A stretch of 64,000 nt of DNA, from positions 248,001-312,000 of the forward strand of contig CAWHVG010000006.1 of the NCBI GenBank assembly GCA_963832725.1. The letters are read 5' to 3'. The position numbers and the translations under genes are program-made. Below, one piece after another: positions 34,842 to 44,559 of the stretch (position 1 is its first letter; each line of letters starts with the position of its first letter). Under the pieces are notes generated by a model. It saw only the letters and a program-made list of their open reading frames with translations, had not been told where the DNA came from and ran no database searches. The stretch comes from JAEZBP01 sp963832725 (GTDB lineage: Bacteria; Myxococcota_A; Polyangia; Polyangiales; Sandaracinaceae).

Positions 34842-36485
34842 ATGGGTGCGTTCGGCGTGTTTTTCCGCGCGCGCAGCCCGAACGGGTGTGCGCTCGCTCC
34901 ACGTTGGGGCGTTCTCCTCCTGATCGCGCTGCTCGCGCCGCGCATCGCCGCCGCGCAGACCACCGGCGAGCCGCACGAGACCGCCACGACGCCCGAGGAG
35001 GTCGCGCTCGACCTCTCGACGCCGCGGCGGGCGCTGGCCGCCTTCTTGGCGAACGCGCGTGACGGGCATTGGGAGGCGGCGTCGCTGGTGCTCGACCTGA
35101 GCGAGGTGCCGGAGTCCCGCCGCCGCGAGGTGGGGGTGCAAGCCGCGCGGCATCTCGAGACGGTGCTCGACGCCACGGGGACGGTTCCCACGGAGCTCCC
35201 GGACGAGCCCGAGCCGGGCGGCGAGCGCGCCATCGAGATCGCCCGCGTGCCGGGCATCGATCAGGGCGTGGTGATGCGACGCGTCTACACCGGCGGCGAG
35301 CCGGCGTGGAAGTTCAGCTACTCGACCATCCTCGCCGCCGAGCGATTGGCCGATCGGCTCGACCGCGGACCGATCGGAAACCGCACGCCCGTGTGGCTGC
35401 GCGAGCCGCGCGTCTTGGCGCTGGAGCCCTGGCAGTGGATCGTCATCCCGGTCGTGGTCCTGCTCTCGCTCTTGGGCGCGTGGCTCGTCGGCCGCCTGGC
35501 CACCGGGTTGGTCGGGACGTTGGCGAGGCGCTTCGAGCATCCGCAGCTCGCCCGCCTGCTCCCGCGCCTGCGCCTACCGGTGCGGACGACGTTCTTCCTC
35601 GCGCTCCTCGGCGCGCTCGGAACGCTGATCCGCTTCTCCCTGCCGGCGCTCTCGGTGCTCGGACGGCTCTACGTGGCCGCCTGGCTGTTGACCATCGGCT
35701 GGGCGCTCTGGCGAACGGTGGACTTCGCCGCGGAGCAGATCGAGGAGCGCGCGGCGAGCCGTGACGACTGGCGGGCGCGGGGTGTTCGCACACGCGCGGT
35801 GGTCATCCGGCGCGTGCTCCACGCCACCGGGCTCGTGATCGTCATCGCGGTGGTGCTGCTGCAGTTCCAGGCCGTGCGGCAGCTCGGCGTGTCGCTCCTC
35901 GCCTCGGCGGGGTTCGCCGGCATCGTCCTCGGCATCGCCGCGCAGCGCACGCTCGGCAGCGCGCTGGCCGGCATCCAGCTCTCGTTCACCCAGCCGCTGC
36001 GCGTCGGCGACCAGGTGCTGGTGGAAGAGGAGTTCGGCACCGTCGAGGAGATCAACCTCAGCTACGTCGTGGTCCGGCTCTGGGATCACCGCCGGCTGAT
36101 CCTCCCGGTGCAGCGCCTGCTCGAGCAGCCCTTCGAGAACTGGACCCGGCTCGGGACGGACCTCATCGGGACGGTGCTGGTCTCGGTCGACTTCGGCGCG
36201 CCGATCGACCGCATCCGCGAGGAGGTCGAGCGCTTCGCCTCGCAGCATCCGCTCTTCGACGGCGGCACCCTCGTCCTGCAGGTGCTCGAGCTGAACGAGC
36301 GGACGGCCACGCTGCGGGTGCTCGTCAGCGCGTCGGACGCCACGAAGCTCTTCAATCTGCGCTGCGCCGTCCGCGAGTTCGTGCTCGGGCTGCTGCAGGA
36401 GCTCGACGGCGGTCGCCACGTGCCACGCCTGCGGCTCGAGGATGGAGTCCGCGCCGCACCCGACCCGCGCCCATCGGAGAGCTGA
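34842..36485 (+). CDS. MscS-family mechanosensitive channel
   Basis: A 547-residue protein with a cleaved signal sequence (PRIAAAQ), a periplasmic helical domain of about 150 residues, five hydrophobic helices between 210 and 400, and a pore helix VSLLASAGFAGIVLGIAAQRTLGSALAG that matches the MscS TM3. It is followed by the beta domain (VGDQVLVEEEFGTVEEINLSYVVVRLWDHRRLILP) and a C-terminal alpha/beta region. Such channels open under membrane tension and release solutes at hypo-osmotic shock. It is longer than E. coli MscS (286 residues) and shares the domain plan of the larger family members. It overlaps no neighbour. Confidence 0.85.
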   Translation: MGAFGVFFRARSPNGCALAPRWGVLLLIALLAPRIAAAQTTGEPHETATTPEEVALDLSTPRRALAAFLANARDGHWEAASLVLDLSEVPESRRREVGVQAARHLETVLDATGTVPTELPDEPEPGGERAIEIARVPGIDQGVVMRRVYTGGEPAWKFSYSTILAAERLADRLDRGPIGNRTPVWLREPRVLALEPWQWIVIPVVVLLSLLGAWLVGRLATGLVGTLARRFEHPQLARLLPRLRLPVRTTFFLALLGALGTLIRFSLPALSVLGRLYVAAWLLTIGWALWRTVDFAAEQIEERAASRDDWRARGVRTRAVVIRRVLHATGLVIVIAVVLLQFQAVRQLGVSLLASAGFAGIVLGIAAQRTLGSALAGIQLSFTQPLRVGDQVLVEEEFGTVEEINLSYVVVRLWDHRRLILPVQRLLEQPFENWTRLGTDLIGTVLVSVDFGAPIDRIREEVERFASQHPLFDGGTLVLQVLELNERTATLRVLVSASDATKLFNLRCAVREFVLGLLQELDGGRHVPRLRLEDGVRAAPDPRPSES

Positions 36486-36594
36486 AGGATCGGGCACCCC
36501 AGCTCGCACCTGCCACGGCTCTCCGGGCATGGCGCCGCGCAGGAGAGCGCGGAAGCGTCTGGTCGACCCTGCTCGCGCCTGCCACTTTCCGAGC

Positions 36595-36771
36595 ATGGCC
36601 GACATCCGCTGGACCCCGGACGCCGAGGCGCGCCTGAAGCGCGTGCCCTTCTTCATCCGACCCTTCGTGAAGCGGCGCGCGCAGGCCGCCGCCGCCGAGC
36701 GCGGGCTGAAGGAGGTCACCTCCGAGCTGCTCGACGAGATCAAGTCGAAGGAGCACCAGGGCGAGCGCTGA
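36595..36771 (+). CDS. Small PCP_red-domain protein
   Basis: A 58-residue protein. WTPDAEARLKRVPFFIRPFVKRRAQ and ERGLKEVTSELLDEIK match the PCP_red domain known from the end of light-independent protochlorophyllide reductase subunit B, which also occurs as small stand-alone proteins in non-photosynthetic bacteria. The role of the isolated domain is unknown; a helical protein-binding module is likely. The start is ATG 36595; ribosome-binding sequence is weak. It converges with tex. Confidence 0.65.
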   Translation: MADIRWTPDAEARLKRVPFFIRPFVKRRAQAAAAERGLKEVTSELLDEIKSKEHQGER

Positions 36772-36778
36772 AAGGCGC

Positions 36779-39072
36779 TCAACCGCGGCGGAGCTTCTCG
36801 AAGGGGCGGTTGCCGAAGCTCTCGCCCTGCGGCTTGGGGTTGCCACGCTTTTGGCCGCCGCCGCCTCCTCCGCCTCCACCACCGCGTGGTGGTCGCGGCG
36901 GCGCTTCGTCCGAGCGCGCCGAGAGCGAGATGCGACGGCGCGCGAGATCGACCTCGAGCACCTTCACCTTCAGGCGGTCGCCGACCTTCACCACCTCGCG
37001 CGGATCCCGGACGAAGCGATCGGCCAGCTTGCTGACGTGTACCAAGCCGTCCTGGTGCACGCCGACATCCACGAACGCGCCGAAGTTCGTGACGTTGGTG
37101 ACCACGCCCTCCAGCACCATGCCGACTTTCAGGTCCTCGAGCTCCTGCACGTCCTCGCGGAAGCGCGGCGGCTCGAACTCGGCGCGCGGGTCGCGGCCGG
37201 GCTTCTCCAGCTCCTCCACGATGTCGCGCAGCGTGGGCTCGCCCACACCCTCGTCGACGTAGCGGCGCACGTCGATCCGCTTCGCCGCCTCGGCGTCGCC
37301 GACCAGCGCGCTCAGCGCCGTGCCGAGATCCTTCGCGATGCGCTCGACCAGCGCGTAGCGCTCCGGGTGCACGGCCGAGGCGTCCAGCGGATGCTTGCCG
37401 CCCCGCACACGCACGAACCCCGCCGCCTGCTCGAACGCCTTGGGGCCGAGCCCTTTCACCGCCTTCAGCGCGCGGCGGCTGTCGAACGCGCCGTTCTCCT
37501 CGCGGTGGGCCACGATGCGCTTGGCCAGCGTGTCGCCGATGCCGGCGACGTGCGCGAGCAACGGCGCGCTGGCGGTGTTCAGCTCGACGCCGACCCGGTT
37601 CACGCAGGTCTCGATCACCTCGCCGAGCTTGCGGGCCAAGAGCGACTGGTGGACGTCGTGCTGGTACTGCCCGACGCCGATCGCCTTCGGGTCGATCTTC
37701 ACCAGCTCGGCCAGCGGATCCTGCAGGCGCCGCGCGATGGAGACCGCGCCGCGGATCGTGAGGTCGAGGTCGGGCAACTCCTCGCGCGCGATGTCGGACG
37801 CGCTGTAGACGCTGGCGCCCGCTTCGCTGACCGAGACGACCATCACCTCGCTCAGTCCGGCTTCTTTGAGCGTCTTCTTGGCGAACGCCTCGGTCTCGCG
37901 GCCACCGGTCCCGTTGCCGACCGCGACGGCGCGGGGCCGGTGGCGCCGGACCAGCTCGAGCAGCGTCTTCTTCGCGCGCTCTTCGTCCGACGCGCCGCGG
38001 CCCGGATAGATGGTCGCGTGCTCCAGCAACTTGCCGGTGCCGTCCACCGCCGCGCACTTGCAGCCGGTGCGGATGCCCGGATCGATGCCGAGCACCGGCG
38101 CGGCGCCGAGCGGCGCGGCGAGCAGAAGATCCTGCAGATTGCTGGCGAAGACCTCCACCGCCTCCTTGTCGGCCTTCAGCTTGAGATCCACGCGCACGTC
38201 GTTCTCGACGCTCGGCGCGATCAACCGCTTGTAGCCGTCGGCGATGGCCGCCTCGAGCGCACCGGCGAAAGGCGAGCGCGGATTCAGGCCGACCCTCCTC
38301 TCGACGCGGCTCGACAGCGAGTCGGCGTCCACGTCGATGCTCACCCGCAGCACGCCCTCGCGCTCGCCGCGGCGGATGGCCAAGAAGCGATGGGAGGGCA
38401 TCCTCGCGAGCGGCTCGGCGAAGTCGTAGTACTGCTCGAACTTCGTCCGCTCTTTGTCTTTGCCTTTGGCCACCTGCGTTCGGAGCACGCCGCTCTTCAC
38501 GAAGGTGTCTCGCACCAGCTGGCGGACCTCGGCGTTCTCCGCCACCACCTCGGCGACGATGTCGCGCGCGCCGGCCAACGCCGCCTCGGCGTCGGCGACC
38601 TCCTTCGTCCGGGTCGACGAAGCGCGCGGCCTCGACGCGCGGATCGCCGCTCGCCGGCTGCTCGAGGATGCGCTTCGCCAGCGGCTCGAGGCCGCGCTCG
38701 CGAGCGATGGTCGCGCGGGTGCGGCGCTTCTTCTTGTAAGGAAGGTAGAGGTCCTCGAGCTCGGTCTTCGTGGCGCACGCCTCGATGCGGCGGCGGAGCG
38801 CATCGGTGAGCTTGCCCTGCTCCTCGATCGACGCGAGCACCGTGCGGCGCCGGTCCTCGAGCTCCATCAGGTACGCGCGGCGCTCCTCGATGGCCCGGAT
38901 CTGCACCTCGTCGAGCCCGCCGGTCCGCTCCTTCCGGTAGCGAGCGATGAAGGGCACCGTCGCGCCCTCCTCGAGCAAGGCGATGACGGCGGCCACGCCA
39001 TGGACCGGGATGGACAGCTCCTGGGCCAGGAGCCGGGAGGGGATCGAACGCGCTCTTCTTGGGATCGGTCAC
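36779..39072 (-). CDS. tex: Tex-type S1 RNA-binding protein (frame breaks near 38610 and 39040)
   Basis: About 760 residues when bridged. The N-terminal helical part starts LLAQELSIP and VAAVIALLEEGATVPFIARYRKE, a Tex hallmark. A YqgF-like nuclease fold contains GIDPGIRTGCKCAAVDGTG. Helix-hairpin-helix repeats (VAGIGDTLAKRIVAHREENG and VKGLGPKAFEQAAG) follow, then an S1 domain (GVVTNVTNFGAFVDVGVHQDGLVHVS). The tail after S1 is Gly/Pro-rich. Tex binds RNA and affects transcription elongation and stress survival. One extra base in GACGAAGGAGG (near 38610) breaks the frame between FVDPD and KEVADAEAA. Near the start (39040) the frame is lost again, and the GTG at 39072 is the nearest start. Both look like sequence errors. 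Confidence 0.85.
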
Positions 39073-39319
39073 GGGGCGAGCAACCTAATCGATGCGCTCG
39101 GCACGGGCCAGAGGCGGCGAATGCCCGAGGATCCGAGGGCTCGGGCGCGCAGACCGCAGCCCCGAGGTCGCACCGACCAGATTCTGGTCACCGACCTTTC
39201 GGCTGCACGCGACAAAGTTGCACAGCCAACCCGGTGGGCTGCGGACGGCCGATCGCAAGCGGGCGAGGCAGGCGCGCGCTCCATCGTGGGCACGCCGCTT
39301 GCGCAGGGGAGCGCTCACC

Positions 39320-40879
39320 ATGCCGTACGAAAACCACCGAGCCCTCTCCTTCGCCTTCTGCTGCGCGGCGCTGGCCGCGTGCGCGCAACCGATGGCCGTC
39401 GAGTCGACGCCCGTCGCCGCCGAGGACCTCTGCGGCCAGCTCGCGACGGCGCTCTGCGATGCCGACGCGACCTGCTGCCAGAGCCACTCGGGCACCTGCG
39501 CCGACGACCAGCGCGCGGCCTGCGAAGCGGCGTTGCAGCCCCTGATCGACGACCCGCGGCTCGGCTACGACCCGGATCTCGGCGGACAGTTCCTCGACAC
39601 GATTCGTATGCGGGCCCAGCAGTGCTGGCAGGATCCGCCGGACTACGACGCGCTCGTCTCCGCGTTCGCCGGCACGGGTGCCGAGGGCGCCGACTGCACG
39701 CCGGCGAGCCTGAACGAGAGCGACCTGCGCGTCTCGGCGCTCTCCTGCTCGGACGGGACGGCGTGCCGCCTCTACCTGCGTGCCGACGGCAGCTACGAAG
39801 GCGAGTGCGCCGCGCGAACCGACGACTCCTGCTCGCACCCGCTCGACTGCGGCGCCGGCGAGTTCTGCAGCCTGCCCGGCGACTGGCAGCCGGGGATGTG
39901 GGGCACCTGCCGGCCGCTGCGCGCCAACGGCTGGGAGTGCGGCGGCGACCTCGAGTGCGAGAGCCGGCACTGCGACGGAACCTGCCAGCCGATGCCCGAG
40001 GCCCGCCGCTGCCTGCAGACGCGCTACACGGATCTCATCCTCTCCGACACGCCGCTCGCGTACCTCCAGCTCGACGGCGCGGTGGCGAGCGACGCGTCCG
40101 GCAACGGCAACACGGTCAGCGTCGAGGGCAGCGTGACCAGCGATGCCCACGGCGCCATCGGCGGCAGCCCGTCCCACACGGCCGACGGCGGCACGAACGG
40201 CACGGCAGACGGCGGCACGAACGGCACGGCAGACGGCGGCACGAACGGCACGGCAGACGGCGGATTGGGGGGCACGGCAGACGGGGGTGTGCCGAGCACC
40301 GGCTCGCTGACCACGCAGGACGAAGCGGCCCGCCTCGGCGGCGACGGCTACCTGCGCATCGCGGCGATGAGCAGCCTCGCCGACGCGAGCGGGCTCAGCC
40401 TGGAGTGCTGGTTCCGCGCCGACTCCACCGACAACCCGGCCCCCATCCTCGAGTTCTCGGACGGCACGCAGTACGGCCCGCAGGTCTGGCAGTACGACAC
40501 CGGCGACAAGCTCTTCGCGAACCTCATCGATGACAACGGCGACGGCCACACCATGATGACCGACTCCGGCACGGTCACCTCGGGCGAGTGGCATCACGTC
40601 GTGGTCAGCTACGACGGAACGGGCGCCTCGCTCTACCTCGACGGCCATCGCGTCGGGCACACCGCCGTCAGCACCGCGCTGCGGGTCGACGGAGACCTCT
40701 ACATCGGCCACCGGCCCACCGACACCGAGCTGCCGGCGTATTTCATCGGCTCGGTCGATCAGGTGGCCGTGTACGACCACGCGCTCGGCGGCGCAGCCGT
40801 CACCCGACACCACGACGCGGGCACGAACGGCCTGCTCGACAACACCTTCCCGCTCTTCCGCTGGCTGTCGGCCCGATGA
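39320..40879 (+). CDS. Lipoprotein with LamG/concanavalin-like domain
   Basis: A 519-residue lipoprotein (signal ends AALAAC). The first 280 residues hold many Cys in EGF-like or Myxo-type arrangements (DSCSHPLDCGAGEFCSL, CGGDLECESRHCDGTC). A spacer of GTNGTADG repeats at about 290-325 connects to a LamG-like jelly-roll domain of about 170 residues (DGYLRIAAMSSLADASGLSLECWFRAD, then GEWHHVVVSYDGTGASLYLDG). LamG domains bind glycans or proteins, so a surface binding role is likely. Its stop overlaps the start of the GH25 gene as ATGA, so the two are coupled. Confidence 0.75.
   Translation: MPYENHRALSFAFCCAALAACAQPMAVESTPVAAEDLCGQLATALCDADATCCQSHSGTCADDQRAACEAALQPLIDDPRLGYDPDLGGQFLDTIRMRAQQCWQDPPDYDALVSAFAGTGAEGADCTPASLNESDLRVSALSCSDGTACRLYLRADGSYEGECAARTDDSCSHPLDCGAGEFCSLPGDWQPGMWGTCRPLRANGWECGGDLECESRHCDGTCQPMPEARRCLQTRYTDLILSDTPLAYLQLDGAVASDASGNGNTVSVEGSVTSDAHGAIGGSPSHTADGGTNGTADGGTNGTADGGTNGTADGGLGGTADGGVPSTGSLTTQDEAARLGGDGYLRIAAMSSLADASGLSLECWFRADSTDNPAPILEFSDGTQYGPQVWQYDTGDKLFANLIDDNGDGHTMMTDSGTVTSGEWHHVVVSYDGTGASLYLDGHRVGHTAVSTALRVDGDLYIGHRPTDTELPAYFIGSVDQVAVYDHALGGAAVTRHHDAGTNGLLDNTFPLFRWLSAR
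40180..40275 (+). repeat. 24-bp tandem repeat encoding Gly-Thr-Asn linker
   Basis: About four units of GGCACGAACGGCACGGCAGACGGC keep the frame and encode GTNGTADG between the Cys-rich and LamG parts. The last units are diverged. Confidence 0.8.
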
Positions 40880-43208
40880 GCGCCGTCCGTTTCGGCCTGC
40901 TCTCATTGGTGCTGCTCGCGTCCTGCGCGCCGGCGGAGGACGAGGTCGGCTCGACCGCCAACGAGCTCGTCGTCTGCGCCCACGGCACCACCGTGCAGGG
41001 CATCGACGTCAGCTCCTGGCAGGGCACCATCGACTGGAACGCCGTCGCCCGCACCAACGTGAAGTTCGCCATCGTGCGGATCGGCGACGGCTACTACCAC
41101 GACTCGCAGTTCTCCCGGAACTGGAGCGAGGCCAAGCGGGTCGGCCTCATCCGCGGCGCCTACCAGTTCTTCGAGCCCGGCGAAGATCCCGTCGCGGCAG
41201 GCCGACATCGTGGTGGCGGCCGTCGGTCGGCTCGGCGCGGGCGACATGCCGGTGACCATCGACGTCGAGGCGCCCTCCCCCGGCGTCTCACCCGCCACCT
41301 ACGCCGCCCGGATCCACACCTGGGTGGATCGGGTCACGGCCGGCACGGGCCGCCAGCCGATCATCTACACCGGCCGCTACTACTGGGACCCCTTCGTCGC
41401 CAGCAGTGACTTCCGCTCGCTCCCGCTCTGGCACGCGCAGTACACCAGCGCGTCTTGCCCGAACATCAACGACCGCTGGCACGACTGGAAGTTCTGGCAG
41501 TACACGTCGAGCGGCTCCGTCTCCGGCATCGGCGGCCGCGTCGACCGCGACGTCTTCAACGGCTCGCTCTCCGACCTGCGCAGCTTCGCCAACTCGGTGC
41601 CGGACGCCGACGGCGACGGCTCGCCGGCCAACGTCGACTGCGACGACCACGACGCGCAGATCCACCCCGGCGCAGCGGAGCGCTGCAACGGCCGCGACGA
41701 CAACTGCAACGGCCACATCGACGAGAACCTCGTCCGCGGCTGCGGCAGCGACGTCGGCGTCTGCGTGGCGGGCACCGAGAGCTGCACCGGCGGCGCGTGG
41801 GGTGAGTGTGCCGGCTCCGTCGGCCCGAGCACCGAGCGCTGCGACCACCAGGACGACGACTGCGACGGGCAGACCGACGAAGAGCAGATCTGCGAGCGCG
41901 AAGAGGCCGCCTACGACGCCGCCATCATCGCCACCTCGGCCGACAGCGACGTGGACGGAGACGGACGCGCCGACGCCTGCGCGCGCACCGCGGACGGCTT
42001 CGCGTGCCTCGCCAGCTCCGACCACGGCTTCGGCCGCGTGATGGACGGCCCGCCGATGACCGACGCCGACGGCTGGTCCGAACCGCTGCGCGCGCTCAGC
42101 CTGCGGATGGGCGACGTCGACGGAGACGGCCTGGCCGACCTCTGCGGTCGCGACGGAGATTCGCTGACCTGCTGGCGCAGCACGGGGAGCGGCTTCGACC
42201 AAGTGCTGGAAGGACCCGCGTTCGGCGACGACGTGACCAACTTCGCGCTGGCCGACGTGAACGGCGACGGGCGCGAGGACGTCTGCCTCCGAGATGGGAA
42301 CGGCGTTCACTGTTCGCTCTCCGACGGCCACCGCTTCGCGCGCCTCGTCGAGCTCCCGGCGCTCGGCGGAGACGATTTCGTGAACGTGATTCACTACGGC
42401 ACGCTGCGCTTCGGCGACGTGGACGGAGACGGCCGCGACGACGTCTGCGCGCGGAACGCCGCGGGTGTGGACTGCTGGCCGAGCGAAGGCGACCACTTCG
42501 GTGAGCGCGTGCGCGGCCCGCGTTGGAGCGACGCCGCGGGCTTCGACCAGCTCGCCTACTGGAGCACCGTCCGACTGGCCGACGCCGACGGAGACGGCAA
42601 GGCCGACGTCTGCGCGCGCACGCCGAACGGGTTCCGCTGCATTCGCTCGGAAGGGCGTCACTTCGGCGACGAGCTCACCGGCCCGGCGCTGGCGAACGGC
42701 TGGGACGACGCGCCGGTCTACAGCACCCTGCGGATGGCGGACATCGACGGAGACGGCCGCACCGATCTCTGCGCGAGGGAACCGGACGGCGCGCGCTGCT
42801 GGCTCTTCACCGGGCACGGCTTCGATCACGTCCTCGACGGTCCCGACCTCGGGGAAGCGAGCGCGTGGAGCGACCCGAGCCACTACCGCAGCTTCCGCGT
42901 CGCCGACATCGACGGAAGACGGCCGGGCGGATCTCTGCGCGCGCGGAAGCGAGGGCCTGCGCTGCTTCACCTCGGCCGGCGACGGCTTCGCGCGCGAGTG
43001 GATTGCCCCCTCCTGGAACGACGCCAGCGGCCTGAGCGACCCGGTCCACGCCGCCACCATCCGCATCGCCGGCGGCCAGGCCATCGCGCAGCCGGGAGGC
43101 GGCCTCCTCCACGGCGGATGCTCCGCCAGCGGCGCGAGCCGAGCCCCGGGCTGGCCGTGGCTCGCGCTCCTCGCCCTCGCATGGCGGAGGCGAAGGCGAA
43201 GGACCTGA
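40876..43208 (+). CDS. GH25 lysozyme with FG-GAP repeats and MYXO-CTERM tail (breaks near 41190 and 42915)
   Basis: About 777 residues when bridged. A lipoprotein-like signal (LVLLASCAP) precedes a GH25 muramidase domain: QGIDVSSWQGTIDW, then VTIDVE and WHAQYT, and KFWQYTS. These are the family's Asp/Glu and substrate residues. A MopE-type Asp/Cys motif follows (DCDDHDAQIHPGA and CNGRDDNCNGHIDE), then seven FG-GAP-like blades (VDGDGRADACART and similar). The end GGCSASGASRAPGWPWLALLALAWRRRR is a MYXO-CTERM sorting tail. It should cleave peptidoglycan and be held at the cell surface. A one-base insertion breaks the frame at GTCGCGGCAGG (near 41190). Another at GACGGAAGACGG (near 42915) breaks it again before the tail. 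Confidence 0.8.
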
Positions 43209-43211
43209 GGC

Positions 43212-44528
43212 TCAGGCGGCGGGCTGCTCGAAGGAGAGGGACTGCGACGCCTCTCCGAAGGGCGCTCCGGGCGGGAGCTCATCCGGCGCGGGGCTGCCCT
43301 TCAACATGTGGCGGAGGTTGACCCACGCGGCGCGGGCGAGCGCAGCCGGCGACGAGAACTGCAAGAAGCCCGACATGCGGTTGGCATAAGTGAGGAAGTT
43401 CTCGGTCAACACCGGGTCGCGGGCGCTGCCCGAATAGAGCAGCCGCTCGATCGCATTCAGCGGTCGCCCGGTGGAGTAGCCCGCCATCTGCCAATAATGG
43501 AGGCCCGCACATGTGCCGGTGCGCGCGGCGGTATCGCCGCAGCCCGGCCTCGACGTCGCCCCCGTTCGCCAGCGCCGGGCCCACCGTCTCGGCGAAGAGG
43601 CCGCCCGACTGGATGGCGAAGCTACAGCCCGTGCCCCAGACCGGATCGACGGACACGGTGGCGTCGCCGACCAGCGCATAGCCGGGACCCGTCGGCACAC
43701 GACGGATGTTCGACCACTTCCGCATCCAGCGCGGCTTTCCGACGACCCGTGCGTTGGACACGTCCGGACCGGCGGGAAGCTTGCTCATGAAGTCGAGAAT
43801 GAAGCTGTCCGTCTGGTCGAAGAGCATGCGATCTTCTTCGGCCAAGACCCACACGACCATGGCGGTGAGCCCGGAGTCGGTGCGCATGGCGTATCCGAGG
43901 CGGGGCTCGAGGAGCCAGATCTGTCCGGCGATCTCGGGACGCGCCTTCATCTCGATGCCCTCGTAGTAGCACCACGCGGCGGAGCGATTGAGAGGGCGAA
44001 CCCGCGTCTTGGCTCCGGTCGCCTTGGCGATGGTCGAGCTGCGGCCGTCGGCGCCCACCACCAGCGGCGCGCGAAGCTCGCTGCGTCCCCGTGCGCGTCC
44101 TGACCGCACGCCCTCGACACGTCCGCTCCCGAGCACCTCGCGCACCGAGGTGCCCAGCATCAGCTCGACTCCGGGCGTCGAAGCGGCATGGCGCCGCAGA
44201 ACGGGATCCAATTCCTCGCGGCGGATGCTGAAGGACTTCGGGGCCGGCCGGGTCGCGCGGAGCGATCCAGCCCCAGCGCGTGTACATCTCGGTGTGCCCT
44301 TCTCGGGCGCCAGCACGCAGAACGTCGTCCCAGACGCCGAGCGAATCGAGCACACCACGGCACGCCGGCAACACGTAGTGCGAGCAGTGCACCTTGTGCG
44401 CGTCCATGTTGGTCGCCCGCTCGACGAGCGCGACCCGGAGACCCTGATGCGCGAGCAGCGCCGCGGCGGTCGAGCCAGCCAGGCTGGCACCCACGATGAT
44501 CACGTCGAAGTCGTCTGCGGTCCTTCAT
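43212..44528 (-). CDS. FAD-dependent monooxygenase/reductase of the polyketide operon (three frame breaks)
   Basis: About 430 residues when bridged. VIIVGASLAGSTAAALLA is the FAD-binding Rossmann site at the start. GADGRSS and GYALVGDATVSVDPVWGTGCSFAIQSG are the family's DG and GD motifs of class A flavin monooxygenases and geranylgeranyl-reductase-like enzymes. It could hydroxylate, epoxidise, halogenate or reduce a polyene chain; the tryptophan-halogenase WxWxIP motif is absent. The best start is ATG 44528 (GGAGG 6 nt upstream), but the frame is lost within the first dozen codons and is regained from the GTG at 44503. Other breaks lie near 44240 and 43510. It begins 32 bases after the polyketide synthase ends, so the genes are in one transcript. 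Confidence 0.65.
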
Positions 44529-44559
44529 TTCATCCTCCGGATCGTTCTCGGTAGGGACT

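Noticed and set aside
43212..44528. Tryptophan-type flavin halogenase
   Set aside because: The WxWxIP motif is not seen; only general class A flavoprotein motifs are present, so halogenation is left as one option.
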